Assembly: GCF_900177675.1 (NCBI RefSeq)
Contig: NZ_FXWM01000001.1
Location: 4,783,001 to 4,847,000, forward strand
Reading direction: 5' to 3'
From: Bacillus sp. OV166
Lineage (GTDB): Bacteria > Bacillota > Bacilli > Bacillales > Cytobacillaceae
DNA length: 64,000 bases
Below the pieces are notes generated by a model. That model saw only the letters and a list, made by a program, of their open reading frames with translations. It was not told the origin of the DNA and ran no database searches. This document shows, one piece after another, positions 25,962 through 34,134 of the stretch. The stretch's first letter is position 1; each line of letters starts with the position of its first letter. Position numbers and translations under genes: made by a program.

Positions 25962-26198
25962 TTATTTTTTCAATTCACTTTCTACTTCACCCAGATGAGT
26001 AAGAATTTTCGCATTTCCCCTGATTTTAATAGCAGAAGTATGCTCAGTAAATTGAGCAATAAGCACTTCTCCTTTATCCAGCTTCTCAGAATGATGAAAT
26101 TTTGTATCTGTGCCCCTTGTTAAGCCGATAACACTAACACCATCATCAATCGCTTTAATAACTACATACTCACTATTTTGTGGATAGCGTTTTTCCAT
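25962..26198 (-). CDS. mtrB: trp RNA-binding attenuation protein TRAP
   Basis: 78-aa TRAP, an 11-mer ring that binds tryptophan and (G/U)AG-repeat RNA to attenuate trp operon transcription and translation. RNA-contact residues are in the KFHHSEKLDKGE and KIRGNAKIL stretches; the tryptophan-binding loops (GLTRGTDT, HTSAIKIRG) are intact. ATG follows a GAGGTG site. It follows folE by 32 bp, as in B. subtilis mtrAB. The trp operon it would normally regulate is missing from its usual place in the aromatic operon. Confidence 0.95.
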   Translation of the reverse strand: MEKRYPQNSEYVVIKAIDDGVSVIGLTRGTDTKFHHSEKLDKGEVLIAQFTEHTSAIKIRGNAKILTHLGEVESELKK

Positions 26199-26230
26199 AT
26201 GATCACCTCAAATACTTTAGGAAAATTAGC

Positions 26231-26797
26231 CTAATATTTTATTAAAGATAGCACTTCAGCCCGAGCAATCGCATCGTCAGCTAGAACACCGCGGACTGCA
26301 GTGGTTACTGTTTTAGACCCTGGCTTTTTTACACCGCGCATGGTCATACACATATGCTCTGCTTCGACAACCACCATCACTCCGTGCGGTTCTAATTTTT
26401 CCATCATGCTTTCAGCAATCGTGGAAGTAATCCGTTCTTGGAGTTGAGGTCTTTTTGCTACGGCTTCTACAGCTCTTGCCAATTTACTCAATCCAGTAAC
26501 ACGACCATTTTTTGGGATGTAGGCTACATGTGCTTTACCAAAGAAAGGAACGAGATGGTGTTCACACATAGAATAAAAAGGGATATCTTTAACCAATACC
26601 AATTCTTCGTGATCTTCACTAAAGATGGTTTCAAAATGCTTCTTCGGATCCTCATTTAATCCACTAAAAACTTCTTCATACATTTTTGCTACCCGTTTAG
26701 GTGTATCAAGCAGTCCTTCACGGTTTGGGTCTTCACCGATTGCTTCTAATATTAAACGTACCGCTTCTTCAATTTGGGCACGATTCACTTGTGACAT
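26231..26797 (-). CDS. folE: GTP cyclohydrolase I FolE
   Basis: Converts GTP to dihydroneopterin triphosphate, first step of folate synthesis. Zinc ligands are in YSMCEHHLVPFFGKAHVAY (Cys and His near residues 76-79) and EAEHMCMTMRG near 145. KRPQLQERIT near 117 is also diagnostic. 188 aa; called mtrA in older work. It has its own promoter upstream and is followed by mtrB. Confidence 0.96.
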   Translation of the reverse strand: MSQVNRAQIEEAVRLILEAIGEDPNREGLLDTPKRVAKMYEEVFSGLNEDPKKHFETIFSEDHEELVLVKDIPFYSMCEHHLVPFFGKAHVAYIPKNGRVTGLSKLARAVEAVAKRPQLQERITSTIAESMMEKLEPHGVMVVVEAEHMCMTMRGVKKPGSKTVTTAVRGVLADDAIARAEVLSLIKY

Positions 26798-26839
26798 ATT
26801 AAAATTCCCCCTATTGTTCAGTCAAGTATATATGACAAA

Positions 26840-26868
26840 TACATATTAGCACAATCTTTTTAGTTCAA
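26840..26868 (-). promoter_or_regulatory. Sigma-A promoter for folE-mtrB
   Basis: Minus-strand TTGAAC (26863-26868), 17-bp spacer, TATGTA (26840-26845), about 45 bp before folE. Confidence 0.5.
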
Positions 26869-26880
26869 GCAAAAAAGTAG

Positions 26881-26908
26881 AAAAAAGGCCATGGACTTTA
26901 CCATGACC
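26881..26908 (-). terminator. hbs terminator
   Basis: GGTCATGG/CCATGGCC stem (one G-U pair) with a 6-nt loop, then six Ts on the minus strand. Confidence 0.82.
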
Positions 26909-26949
26909 TTTTTACTTAAGCATTCGCCTCTAGCAATAAATTTATGTAA

Positions 26950-27222
26950 TTATTTTACTGCGTCTTTAAGCGCTTTACCTGGTTTAAAAGCTGGAACTTT
27001 GCTAGCAGCGATTTCGATTTCCTCACCTGTTTGAGGGTTACGACCTTTACGAGCTGCACGCTCACGTACTTCAAAGTTTCCAAAACCGATTAATTGTACT
27101 TTATCACCATTTTTTAAAGCATCTAAAATCGCATCAAAAACAGCATCAACTGCTTTAGTAGCGTCCTTTTTTGAAAGCTCGCTTGCTTCAGCAACTGCAT
27201 TAATAAGTTCTGTCTTGTTCAT
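26950..27222 (-). CDS. hbs: DNA-binding protein HU
   Basis: 90-aa histone-like nucleoid protein, bends DNA as a homodimer. MNKTELINAVAE opening, GFGNFEVRERAARKGRNPQTG arm signature (about residues 46-66). ATG 27222 has an excellent GGAGGAGG site; the in-frame GTG at 27231 lies in that site. Located between folE and spoIVA as in B. subtilis, with a long (about 390 bp) upstream region. Confidence 0.97.
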   Translation of the reverse strand: MNKTELINAVAEASELSKKDATKAVDAVFDAILDALKNGDKVQLIGFGNFEVRERAARKGRNPQTGEEIEIAASKVPAFKPGKALKDAVK

Positions 27223-27384
27223 GCCATTCACCTCCTCCCAAAGAAATTATCAAGATTCGTAAATAAGATTACTTATCTACATTTCTAAACAATTTTTCTG
27301 ATTTCTATACGTCATAGCTCGGTTTTATTACCAAAGTAACCATAAATAACTAAATTGGTAACTCAAATCTATTTTTTAAAGGAA

Positions 27385-27405
27385 AACCCTTATGAAATAA
27401 GGGTT
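27385..27405 (-). terminator. Hairpin in hbs upstream region, terminator-like
   Basis: Perfect AACCCTTAT/ATAAGGGTT stem with a three-base loop. On the minus strand it is followed by a short T-rich stretch interrupted by CC. It could be a second terminator after spoIVA or a leader hairpin for hbs. Confidence 0.45.
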
Positions 27406-27586
27406 CAAACACTATAACGTAATTCAGTTTAAAGATTATCATAATCAATTCAGCATATCAAGAAGATTTCATTAAATAATGGTAATCTTTTCTTTTGTTC
27501 AACAAAATTCTACATATTTTGCCCATTTTGGTAGATTTTTCTCACTAATGTCCATGAAACCAAAAATACTTCACTCTCATTTCCAC

Positions 27587-27611
27587 AAAAAAAAGACCCC
27601 GATTAGGAGTC
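27587..27611 (-). terminator. spoIVA terminator
   Basis: GACTCC/GGGGTC stem (one G-U pair) with a TAATC loop, then eight Ts on the minus strand, just after the spoIVA stop. Confidence 0.75.
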
Positions 27612-27616
27612 AGAGT

Positions 27617-29095
27617 CTATAGAATAATGGCAATTAAGCCGCCTGAGCCTTCGTTGATAATTCTCTCTAACGTTTCTTTAAGTTTATATCTTGCATTTTC
27701 TGGCATTAAGCTCAGCTTTGCTTGGATCCCCTCACGAACAATGGAGCTTAAGCTGCGGCCAAAGATGTCTGAATTCCAAATGGATAACGGGTCATCTTCG
27801 AAATCCTGCATTAAGTATCTTACAAGCTCCTCACTTTGTTTTTCCGTACCAATAATTGGGGCGAATTCAGATTCTACATCCACTTTGATCATATGAATCG
27901 ATGGTGCTACTGCACGAAGCCTTACGCCAAACCGGGCACCTTGACGAATAATTTCCGGCTCTTCAAGACTCATATCAGAAAGTGTTGGTGAGGCAATTCC
28001 GTAACCCGTTTGTTTCACCATTTTTAAGGCATCAGCAATGTGATCATACTCTGCTTTGGCATGGGCAAAATCCTGCATTAATTCGAGCAGATGATCTTTC
28101 CCGCGGATTTCTACCCCAACGATTTCTTTTAATATATCATCATACAATTCATCTGGGGCAATTAAATCAATTTCAGCAATCCCTGAGCCCATTTCAATTC
28201 CTGCTAATCCAGCTCTTTCAATAAATTCAAACTCACTAAAATGTTGGACAACTCGATCAACATCTCTTAATCTCTTGATATCTTTTACAGTTTCCTTGAC
28301 AGCATCTTGATAGCTTTCACGAAGCCAATGGTTTTCTCTTAGAACCATAACCCAGCTTGGCAAATTCACATTGACTTCAAGTACAGGGAACTCGTAAAGT
28401 GCTTCACGAAGGACATTCAGAACATCGCTGTCGCGCATACTTTCAACACTCATGGCAATTACCGGGATATCATATTTTTCTGCTAAACTCGATCTTAGCG
28501 TTTCAGTGCTTGGATGGTAGGGCTGCGCACTGTTAACAACCATGATGAACGGTTTGCCAACTTCCTTCAGTTCGTTAATAACTCTTTCTTCTGCCTCAAT
28601 ATAGTTACTTCTTGGAATCTCACCTATTGTCCCATCCGTTGTAACAACCACACCAATAGTGGAATGCTCCTGAATGACTTTCCTAGTGCCAATTTCAGCA
28701 GCTTCATGGAAAGGAATTGGTTCCTCATACCATGGGGTAGTAATCATTCTTGGTCCATTTTCATCCTCATAGCCTTTAGCACCTGGCACTGTATAACCAA
28801 CACAATCAACTAGCCTAATATTGACATTTAATCCATCATCAACATGGACAGTTGCTGCTTGATTAGGCACGAATTTCGGTTCAGTTGTCATAATTGTTTT
28901 TCCTGCAGCGCTTTGAGGCAGTTCATCCAGTGCCCGTGACCTCTCAGCTTCACTGTTTATATTCGGTAACACGACCAGCTCCATAAATTTTTTAATAAAT
29001 GTAGATTTTCCAGTCCGTACTGCTCCTACTACCCCTAAATAAATATCACCGCCTGTTCTTTCGGCAATATCTTTAAAAATATCAACCTTTTCCAA
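27617..29095 (-). CDS. spoIVA: Stage IV sporulation protein A (coat morphogenetic ATPase)
   Basis: 492-aa ATPase that polymerises on the forespore surface as the basement layer of the spore coat. The TRAFAC-type Walker A is GAVRTGKST near residue 24, with the Walker B/G3 region VDCVGYTVPGAKG near 97. The C-terminus ends GSGGLIAIIL, as in B. subtilis, which is needed for localisation. Start codon is TTG at 29095 with a GGGAGGGG site. A possible sigma-E promoter lies upstream, consistent with mother-cell expression. Confidence 0.97.
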   Translation of the reverse strand: MEKVDIFKDIAERTGGDIYLGVVGAVRTGKSTFIKKFMELVVLPNINSEAERSRALDELPQSAAGKTIMTTEPKFVPNQAATVHVDDGLNVNIRLVDCVGYTVPGAKGYEDENGPRMITTPWYEEPIPFHEAAEIGTRKVIQEHSTIGVVVTTDGTIGEIPRSNYIEAEERVINELKEVGKPFIMVVNSAQPYHPSTETLRSSLAEKYDIPVIAMSVESMRDSDVLNVLREALYEFPVLEVNVNLPSWVMVLRENHWLRESYQDAVKETVKDIKRLRDVDRVVQHFSEFEFIERAGLAGIEMGSGIAEIDLIAPDELYDDILKEIVGVEIRGKDHLLELMQDFAHAKAEYDHIADALKMVKQTGYGIASPTLSDMSLEEPEIIRQGARFGVRLRAVAPSIHMIKVDVESEFAPIIGTEKQSEELVRYLMQDFEDDPLSIWNSDIFGRSLSSIVREGIQAKLSLMPENARYKLKETLERIINEGSGGLIAIIL

Positions 29096-29160
29096 GTGAT
29101 CCCCTCCCGATCATAGAGTAAAGTGGGATTAAACATCCATTTTAGGTATTTTTGGACAGT

Positions 29161-29194
29161 ATATGTTTATGATGTTGTCCTATAGTGTTATGAC
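29161..29194 (-). promoter_or_regulatory. Possible sigma-E promoter for spoIVA
   Basis: Minus-strand GTCATAAC (29187-29194) about 15 bp before CATAAACAT (29163-29171) resembles the sigma-E pattern. spoIVA is known to be sigma-E dependent in B. subtilis. Confidence 0.4.
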
Positions 29195-29312
29195 ACTTTT
29201 CGAAAACTTTTTTACCCCCTTATTAAAAATTCACTAGGTTCTCTTGTATCTGTAGTGTCTGAACATTTGATATAATGGAGGGTTTCAATATATGTTTTTC
29301 TTTGGCATTAGC

Positions 29313-29356
29313 AAAAAAAACCCTTCTCCTACAATATATTTCATAGGAAAAGGGTT
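29313..29356 (-). terminator. yphF terminator
   Basis: AACCCTTTTCCTA/TAGGAGAAGGGTT stem with one mismatch and a 12-nt loop, then eight Ts on the minus strand. Confidence 0.85.
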
Positions 29357-29381
29357 ATGACTAAATATAAGAATAAGCACA

Positions 29382-30092
29382 TTATTCTTCTAAAAATACT
29401 GGTTCTTTCGTCTTAGAATCCCATGTATACGGCAAGGAATAGGCAGGCACAAACATTGAATCATTCACTAAAATTGAGCGAATATCCTCCCCTGATTTTA
29501 CCTTCTCGTCCGTTTTTTTCATTGCTTGGTATAAATCCGGACGATAATCTACATATACTTCTGCACTCCCAGTTATGACAAAAGATAAATTTTGATTAGA
29601 AAACGGACTGACAATGAAAGGATCTTTTTTATATCCTAGCTGTTTAAAATCAAGGGAAAAAACATTTTTAGCAATTTGCTTTTTATATGGTGGATACCCT
29701 TTTGTTTTAATTCGTAATTTAATATCTCGTATCACATCTGTTATTCTTAAATCAAATAATTTTACAGTCGGCTTGGTCTCCACATCTACAAGTACATATT
29801 GGAAGACCCCCCCATTTTCATAAGCATTTCCTGGTGGCTCCGCGATATATTTTGGAGTGATTTTTTTAAATTCAATTGGATACTTCTGATAAATCGGCGT
29901 TTCTGCTTCTTTTGTTTTTATTGGAAGGATTCCGCTATTTTCCTCTCTAAAGGCATCCACAGCGGTTTGAACAGCTTGGATTTGATCTTGATAAGGAGTT
30001 TGATTCTTCGCTAATTCCTCTTGAGGATACATGCATCCTGCCAGTAAAAAAGCGGTTAAAGCTAGAAAACAACCGAGCACATTCCATTTCAT
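29382..30092 (-). CDS. yphF: Lipoprotein YphF
   Basis: 236-aa lipoprotein: a short signal peptide ends in the lipobox LLAGC with Cys near residue 20. The rest is a soluble extracytoplasmic domain with no enzyme motif. It matches YphF by place (yphF-yphE-gpsA) and general features. Function unknown. Confidence 0.82.
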   Translation of the reverse strand: MKWNVLGCFLALTAFLLAGCMYPQEELAKNQTPYQDQIQAVQTAVDAFREENSGILPIKTKEAETPIYQKYPIEFKKITPKYIAEPPGNAYENGGVFQYVLVDVETKPTVKLFDLRITDVIRDIKLRIKTKGYPPYKKQIAKNVFSLDFKQLGYKKDPFIVSPFSNQNLSFVITGSAEVYVDYRPDLYQAMKKTDEKVKSGEDIRSILVNDSMFVPAYSLPYTWDSKTKEPVFLEE

Positions 30093-30126
30093 TTGATCAC
30101 CACTTTATTTATGTATTTAACCCCGA

Positions 30127-30312
30127 TTATGTTAAGAAAACAATAAGAAGCGTTAGTCCAGAAACAATCATTAATAAGTAAGCGATAATTGCTGTAATAA
30201 TTCGAAATACTCCTTTTAACTTATATCTGCTGAAATAAATTGTCATAATCGCAAGGAACATAAACCCCATTCCAGCAATCGACACCCACATTTTAAACAT
30301 TGCTGGTGACAC
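30127..30312 (-). CDS. yphE: DUF2768 small membrane protein YphE
   Basis: 61-aa protein with two membrane helices (about residues 7-26 and 37-60) separated by a basic loop SRYKLKG. DUF2768 family, next to gpsA as in B. subtilis. Sporulation-linked in that species by reports; role unknown. Confidence 0.8.
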   Translation of the reverse strand: MSPAMFKMWVSIAGMGFMFLAIMTIYFSRYKLKGVFRIITAIIAYLLMIVSGLTLLIVFLT

Positions 30313-30617
30313 ACTAAACTCCCCCTTTTTCGAAAATTAATTATATCACAAGCTATAACTTTTCTAGAAAAATTTTAAACTAAAAACTTTCATGTTCTCT
30401 TCCTCTCCAAAAAAAAACTGAAGTAAAGAGGGGCGAATTCTTTACTTCAGCTTTAAAGACTAAATAACCCATACTCCAGCGTCAAACTACCAGGTTGCTT
30501 CGATGCATTGTATGCAATCTAGACACAAAGCGCCTCTTTAGAACGCCTATTTATTAATAAAAATATTCATGACCAGTAACACTGCCCGCCCCTATTTAAT
30601 TCCATTTGAGACATTTT
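30313..30617. other. Gap between gpsA and yphE
   Basis: About 305 bp. It contains the gpsA terminator (30409-30450), the upstream region of yphE, and about 165 bp next to gpsA (30451-30617) in which I see no gene; the longest open frames are under 16 codons. Confidence 0.6.
30409..30450 (-). terminator. gpsA terminator
   Basis: Perfect 12-bp stem CTGAAGTAAAGA/TCTTTACTTCAG with a 9-nt loop, then nine Ts on the minus strand. It lies about 170 bp beyond the gpsA stop. Confidence 0.85.
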
Positions 30618-31673
30618 TTAGTCTTCAATTTTCCTTTCATCTAAAACATTAACCAAATCTTCCATTTCGTGGGTCTTTCCACGTGCCATTAATACATCTA
30701 CAGCGTCTATTGCGTTCTTCCCGTTAAATAAGACATCATATAGCGCAAAGGTAATTGGCATGTTTACATCATACTTTTTCGCTAACTGATAAGCCGCTTT
30801 GGTGGTTCTCACACCCTCTACAACCATCCCCATGTTATCCAAAACTTCATTAAGGGTTTTCCCTTTACCTAAGAGGTTTCCCGCTCTCCAGTTCCTTGAA
30901 TGGACGCTTGTACATGTAACAATTAAATCACCTATTCCAGCTAGGCCTGAAAAAGTTAATGGATTGGCTCCCATTTTGGTACCTAGACGAGCAATTTCAG
31001 CTAATCCTCGTGTCATTAAGGCTGCTTTTGCATTATCACCATAGCCAAGCCCATCTGTAATACCCGCTGCAAGTGCAATAATATTTTTTAATGCACCACC
31101 TATTTCAACACCGATGATATCTGAATTCGTATACACTCGAAAATTGTTGTTGATGAATAAATCCTGTACTTTTTCTGCAGCAGCCATATTTTCTGAAGTA
31201 ACGGTTACCGTTGTTGGGTGACGAAGGCTTACTTCTTCAGCATGACTAGGACCAGACAGAACAACTACATCTTTTAGCAATTCTTTGGGCATTTCTTCTC
31301 TTATTATTTCTGATATACGCATTAATGAATCAGGTTCGATTCCTTTACTTACGTGTGCGATCAAAATCGGACCAGCTTGGACGGCACGAATTTTTCCAAT
31401 TACCTCACGTATTGCTTTCGTGGGAACAGCTAATATAATTGTATCCACTCCCGCTAATGTATCACTTAATGAAGCATACCCCACAATTAATTCTGAAAGA
31501 ACGATCTCAGGCAAATATTTCTTATTTGTGTGCTCTTCATTAATTTCTTTCACCTGAACCTCGTTATGGCTCCAAAGACGGACTTCATGTCCATTGTCTG
31601 CAAGAACCATTGCCAATGCGGTTCCCCAGCTTCCTGCTCCGATAACAGCTATTGCAGTTTTAGTAGCATTCAA
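30618..31673 (-). CDS. gpsA: Glycerol-3-phosphate dehydrogenase [NAD(P)+]
   Basis: Makes sn-glycerol 3-phosphate from DHAP for phospholipids. N-terminal GAGSWGTALA (about residues 12-21); catalytic lysine in GGALKNIIALAAG near 192; GDNAKAALMTRGLAEI near 210. 351 aa. It follows der by 24 bp, probably co-transcribed with it. plsC, an acyltransferase of the same pathway, is a few genes upstream. Confidence 0.96.
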   Translation of the reverse strand: MNATKTAIAVIGAGSWGTALAMVLADNGHEVRLWSHNEVQVKEINEEHTNKKYLPEIVLSELIVGYASLSDTLAGVDTIILAVPTKAIREVIGKIRAVQAGPILIAHVSKGIEPDSLMRISEIIREEMPKELLKDVVVLSGPSHAEEVSLRHPTTVTVTSENMAAAEKVQDLFINNNFRVYTNSDIIGVEIGGALKNIIALAAGITDGLGYGDNAKAALMTRGLAEIARLGTKMGANPLTFSGLAGIGDLIVTCTSVHSRNWRAGNLLGKGKTLNEVLDNMGMVVEGVRTTKAAYQLAKKYDVNMPITFALYDVLFNGKNAIDAVDVLMARGKTHEMEDLVNVLDERKIED

Positions 31674-31697
31674 TTTAAATCACACCCACCTTATCTT

Positions 31698-33008
31698 TTA
31701 TTTTCTTTCTCTTGCAAAAATTTTGATAGGAGTTCCTTCAAATCCAAAAGCATCTCTAATTCTGTTCTCTAGGAAGCGTTCATAGGAAAAGTGCAATAAT
31801 TCAGGTTCGTTTACAAACACAACAAAGGTCGGCGGTTTAACAGCCACTTGGGTTGTATAATATAATTTTAAGCGTCTGCCATTGTCTGTTGGGGTTGGAT
31901 TCATTGCTACTGCATCCATGATGACATCATTAAGCACACTTGTTTCAACCCTCATCGAGTGGTTTTCACTAGCAGTGTTGATCATTGGTAGAAGTGTATG
32001 AATTCGTTTTTTTGTTTTTGCGGATAAAAATACAATTGGAGCATAACTAAGAAATAAGAAATGTTCCCTGATCTTGTGCTCAAGTTCCTTCATGGTCTTC
32101 TCATCTTTTTCAATAGCGTCCCACTTATTTACAACAATAACGATAGCCCTGCCGGCTTCATGTGCATACCCAGCTATCTTTTTGTCCTGTTCAATGATTC
32201 CTTCTTCGGCGTTAATGACAACAAGAACAACGTCAGAACGTTCAATTGCCCTTAGTGCACGGAGGACACTATATTTTTCTGTACTCTCATATACCTTCCC
32301 TTTTTTCCTAATTCCTGCTGTATCAATTATGACATATTTTCCCCCATTAAATGTATATGGAGAATCGACTGCATCACGAGTTGTACCAGCAATATCACTT
32401 ACGATTACACGTTCTTCGCCTAATATAGCATTTACCAATGAGGATTTCCCTACATTTGGCCGCCCAATTAAGGAAAATTTGACTACATCTTCACCATATT
32501 CAATAGGCTTGTTTTTTGGAAAATGTCTTGCTGCCTCATCCAATAAGTCACCTAACCCTAGTCCATGTGCCCCTGAAATTGGAATCGGCTCACCAAACCC
32601 TAATGAATAAAAATCATAGATATCTTCACGCATTTCAGGATTATCTATTTTATTTACAGCTAATACAACCGGTTTTTTAGACTTATATAATATTTTTGCC
32701 ACTTCTTCATCAGCTGCTGTTACCCCTTCTCGTCCATTTGTTAAGAAGATAATAACATCAGCCTCATCAATCGCCACTTCCGCTTGCTGGCGGATTTGCT
32801 CTAAAAAAGGTTCGTCACCAATATCTATACCTCCAGTATCAATAACGTTAAAGTCATGTGTTAACCACTCACCTGAACTATAAATACGATCTCTTGTAAC
32901 TCCTGGAATGTCCTCAACAATGGAAATACGTTCACCGACAATTCGATTAAAAATAGTTGATTTTCCTACGTTGGGCCGTCCTACTATGGCAATAACAGGT
33001 TTAACCAA
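31698..33008 (-). CDS. der: Ribosome biogenesis GTPase Der (EngA)
   Basis: Essential double-GTPase for 50S assembly, 436 aa. First G domain: GRPNVGKST at 10, DTGG near 57, NKID near 118. Second: GRPNVGKSS near 182, DTAG near 229, NKWD near 294. C-terminal KH-like domain ends in KIFARERK. TTG start at 33008 with an AAGGATGG site. Confidence 0.96.
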   Translation of the reverse strand: MVKPVIAIVGRPNVGKSTIFNRIVGERISIVEDIPGVTRDRIYSSGEWLTHDFNVIDTGGIDIGDEPFLEQIRQQAEVAIDEADVIIFLTNGREGVTAADEEVAKILYKSKKPVVLAVNKIDNPEMREDIYDFYSLGFGEPIPISGAHGLGLGDLLDEAARHFPKNKPIEYGEDVVKFSLIGRPNVGKSSLVNAILGEERVIVSDIAGTTRDAVDSPYTFNGGKYVIIDTAGIRKKGKVYESTEKYSVLRALRAIERSDVVLVVINAEEGIIEQDKKIAGYAHEAGRAIVIVVNKWDAIEKDEKTMKELEHKIREHFLFLSYAPIVFLSAKTKKRIHTLLPMINTASENHSMRVETSVLNDVIMDAVAMNPTPTDNGRRLKLYYTTQVAVKPPTFVVFVNEPELLHFSYERFLENRIRDAFGFEGTPIKIFARERK

Positions 33009-33130
33009 TTACAATCGCCATCCTTTCTTTTCTATAATCAAATACAATTTAGTATGTTAGCATAGAGTGAAACTTCCTTCAGTGGGGGTCTTACTTCCCG
33101 ATAAGGCGGGATAATTCCCTATAGTTCTTA

Positions 33131-33164
33131 TTAAGTAAAGAAACCCTTCTGTCATCTAGAAGGG
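33131..33164 (-). terminator. yphA terminator
   Basis: CCCTTCT/AGAAGGG stem with a 7-nt loop, followed on the minus strand by TTTCTTT. It separates yphA from der. Confidence 0.6.
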
Positions 33165-33230
33165 CCTAACTATATTATATTATCAATGATACTCCTTTCC
33201 CGCAATGGGGAAGCTTGACAAGATTCTAAA

Positions 33231-33839
33231 TTACGAGGATTTTTGCTTTCCTTTTTCAAAGAAATGAAAATGATTTTGCAATATTGTTCCTGCGTTTTCC
33301 AATGTACTCCATCCTGCAAGCAAAAGTGCCGTTAACGAACAAACATCTAAATAGGCAAATTCCCCAATCAAATAGGGAAATTGGAATTTATTTAATATAT
33401 AGGCATATAAAATCTCTCCCTGCATACCACCTGCAAAAATTATGATCAATCTCCCTTTTAAAGTTTTTTGCAATAGTATGGCTAAATACCACAATGCTAT
33501 ACCCATCATCCATTCCTTCTTAAAAACGATCCAAATTGGATCAAATATCTCAAATAAATGGAAGGTTACATATGCGATTGTTATTATGAATGAACAAATA
33601 AAAAAGTAAATTATTCCTCCTCGTTTTTCCTGGCTTATGAATAAATAACAGATACCTAAAATAAATAATCCACTTGCTTGTATTTCAAATTCACCGACCA
33701 TAAATTGAATATTAGATAATATTAGTGCAATTAAAACGATAGCAGCAAGTTTAACTCGAAATGGGTTTTGTTTTTCTAAAATAAATGTTAAGTAAATCCA
33801 AAAGGCCCAACAGCTCCAATAAAAGATTAACCCTTCCAA
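33231..33839 (-). CDS. yphA: YphA family membrane protein
   Basis: Polytopic membrane protein of about 202 aa with six or more hydrophobic segments. The opening MEGLIFYWSCWAFWIY matches the YphA family and I place the start at TTG 33839, eight bases after AGGAGG; the in-frame GTG at 33848 is part of that site. Function unknown. Position between der and ypzI as in B. subtilis. Confidence 0.8.
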   Translation of the reverse strand: MEGLIFYWSCWAFWIYLTFILEKQNPFRVKLAAIVLIALILSNIQFMVGEFEIQASGLFILGICYLFISQEKRGGIIYFFICSFIITIAYVTFHLFEIFDPIWIVFKKEWMMGIALWYLAILLQKTLKGRLIIIFAGGMQGEILYAYILNKFQFPYLIGEFAYLDVCSLTALLLAGWSTLENAGTILQNHFHFFEKGKQKSS

Positions 33840-33947
33840 CTCATACACCTCCTATTATTTTCATTATTGGTAATCTTTATGTAGTTTCATACTTCCTTGA
33901 ATAATATTTCCTGTGTGAATCATCTTATTAAGAGGAGGTGTGTAGGA

Positions 33948-34088
33948 ATGGGAAAAGACCGACAAGAAAAAAAGTTACGCGAAAGCAGAAGAGTGGAGTC
34001 AGATCGTGATCAGGCTTTGCACTACCCAAGTGCTACTAAGCTATCAAGCCCGGAAGAGGCACGGGGATTAAACGACGGAAAAAAATAA
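33948..34088 (+). CDS. ypzI: YpzI family protein
   Basis: 46-aa very charged protein (MGKDRQEKKLRESRRVES opening, ending in GLNDGKK). ATG 33948 has a perfect AGGAGG site. One of the few plus-strand genes here; its place next to yphA is conserved in Bacillus. Small, hydrophilic, likely disordered; function unknown. Confidence 0.85.
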   Translation: MGKDRQEKKLRESRRVESDRDQALHYPSATKLSSPEEARGLNDGKK

Positions 34089-34105
34089 CTGTAGAAAATA
34101 ACTAC

Positions 34106-34134
34106 AAAAAGCTCCCGCGGTTGCGGGAGCTTTT
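34106..34134. terminator. Bidirectional terminator between ypzI and fni
   Basis: AAAAGCTCCCGC/GCGGGAGCTTTT perfect 12-bp stem with GGTT loop. Serves convergent ypzI (+) and fni (-), and overlaps the fni stop. Confidence 0.88.

Larger units (their letters stand above)
27223..27616. other. Non-coding gap between spoIVA and hbs
   Basis: About 390 bp without a credible gene. It holds the spoIVA terminator (27587-27611), a second perfect hairpin (27385-27405), and presumably the hbs promoter(s), which I cannot place with confidence. Nothing else was recognised. Confidence 0.6.

Noticed and set aside
32074..32610. 178-codon plus-strand frame opposite der
   Set aside because: Antisense to conserved GTP-binding motifs of der; long only because the minus-strand codon bias leaves this frame open.
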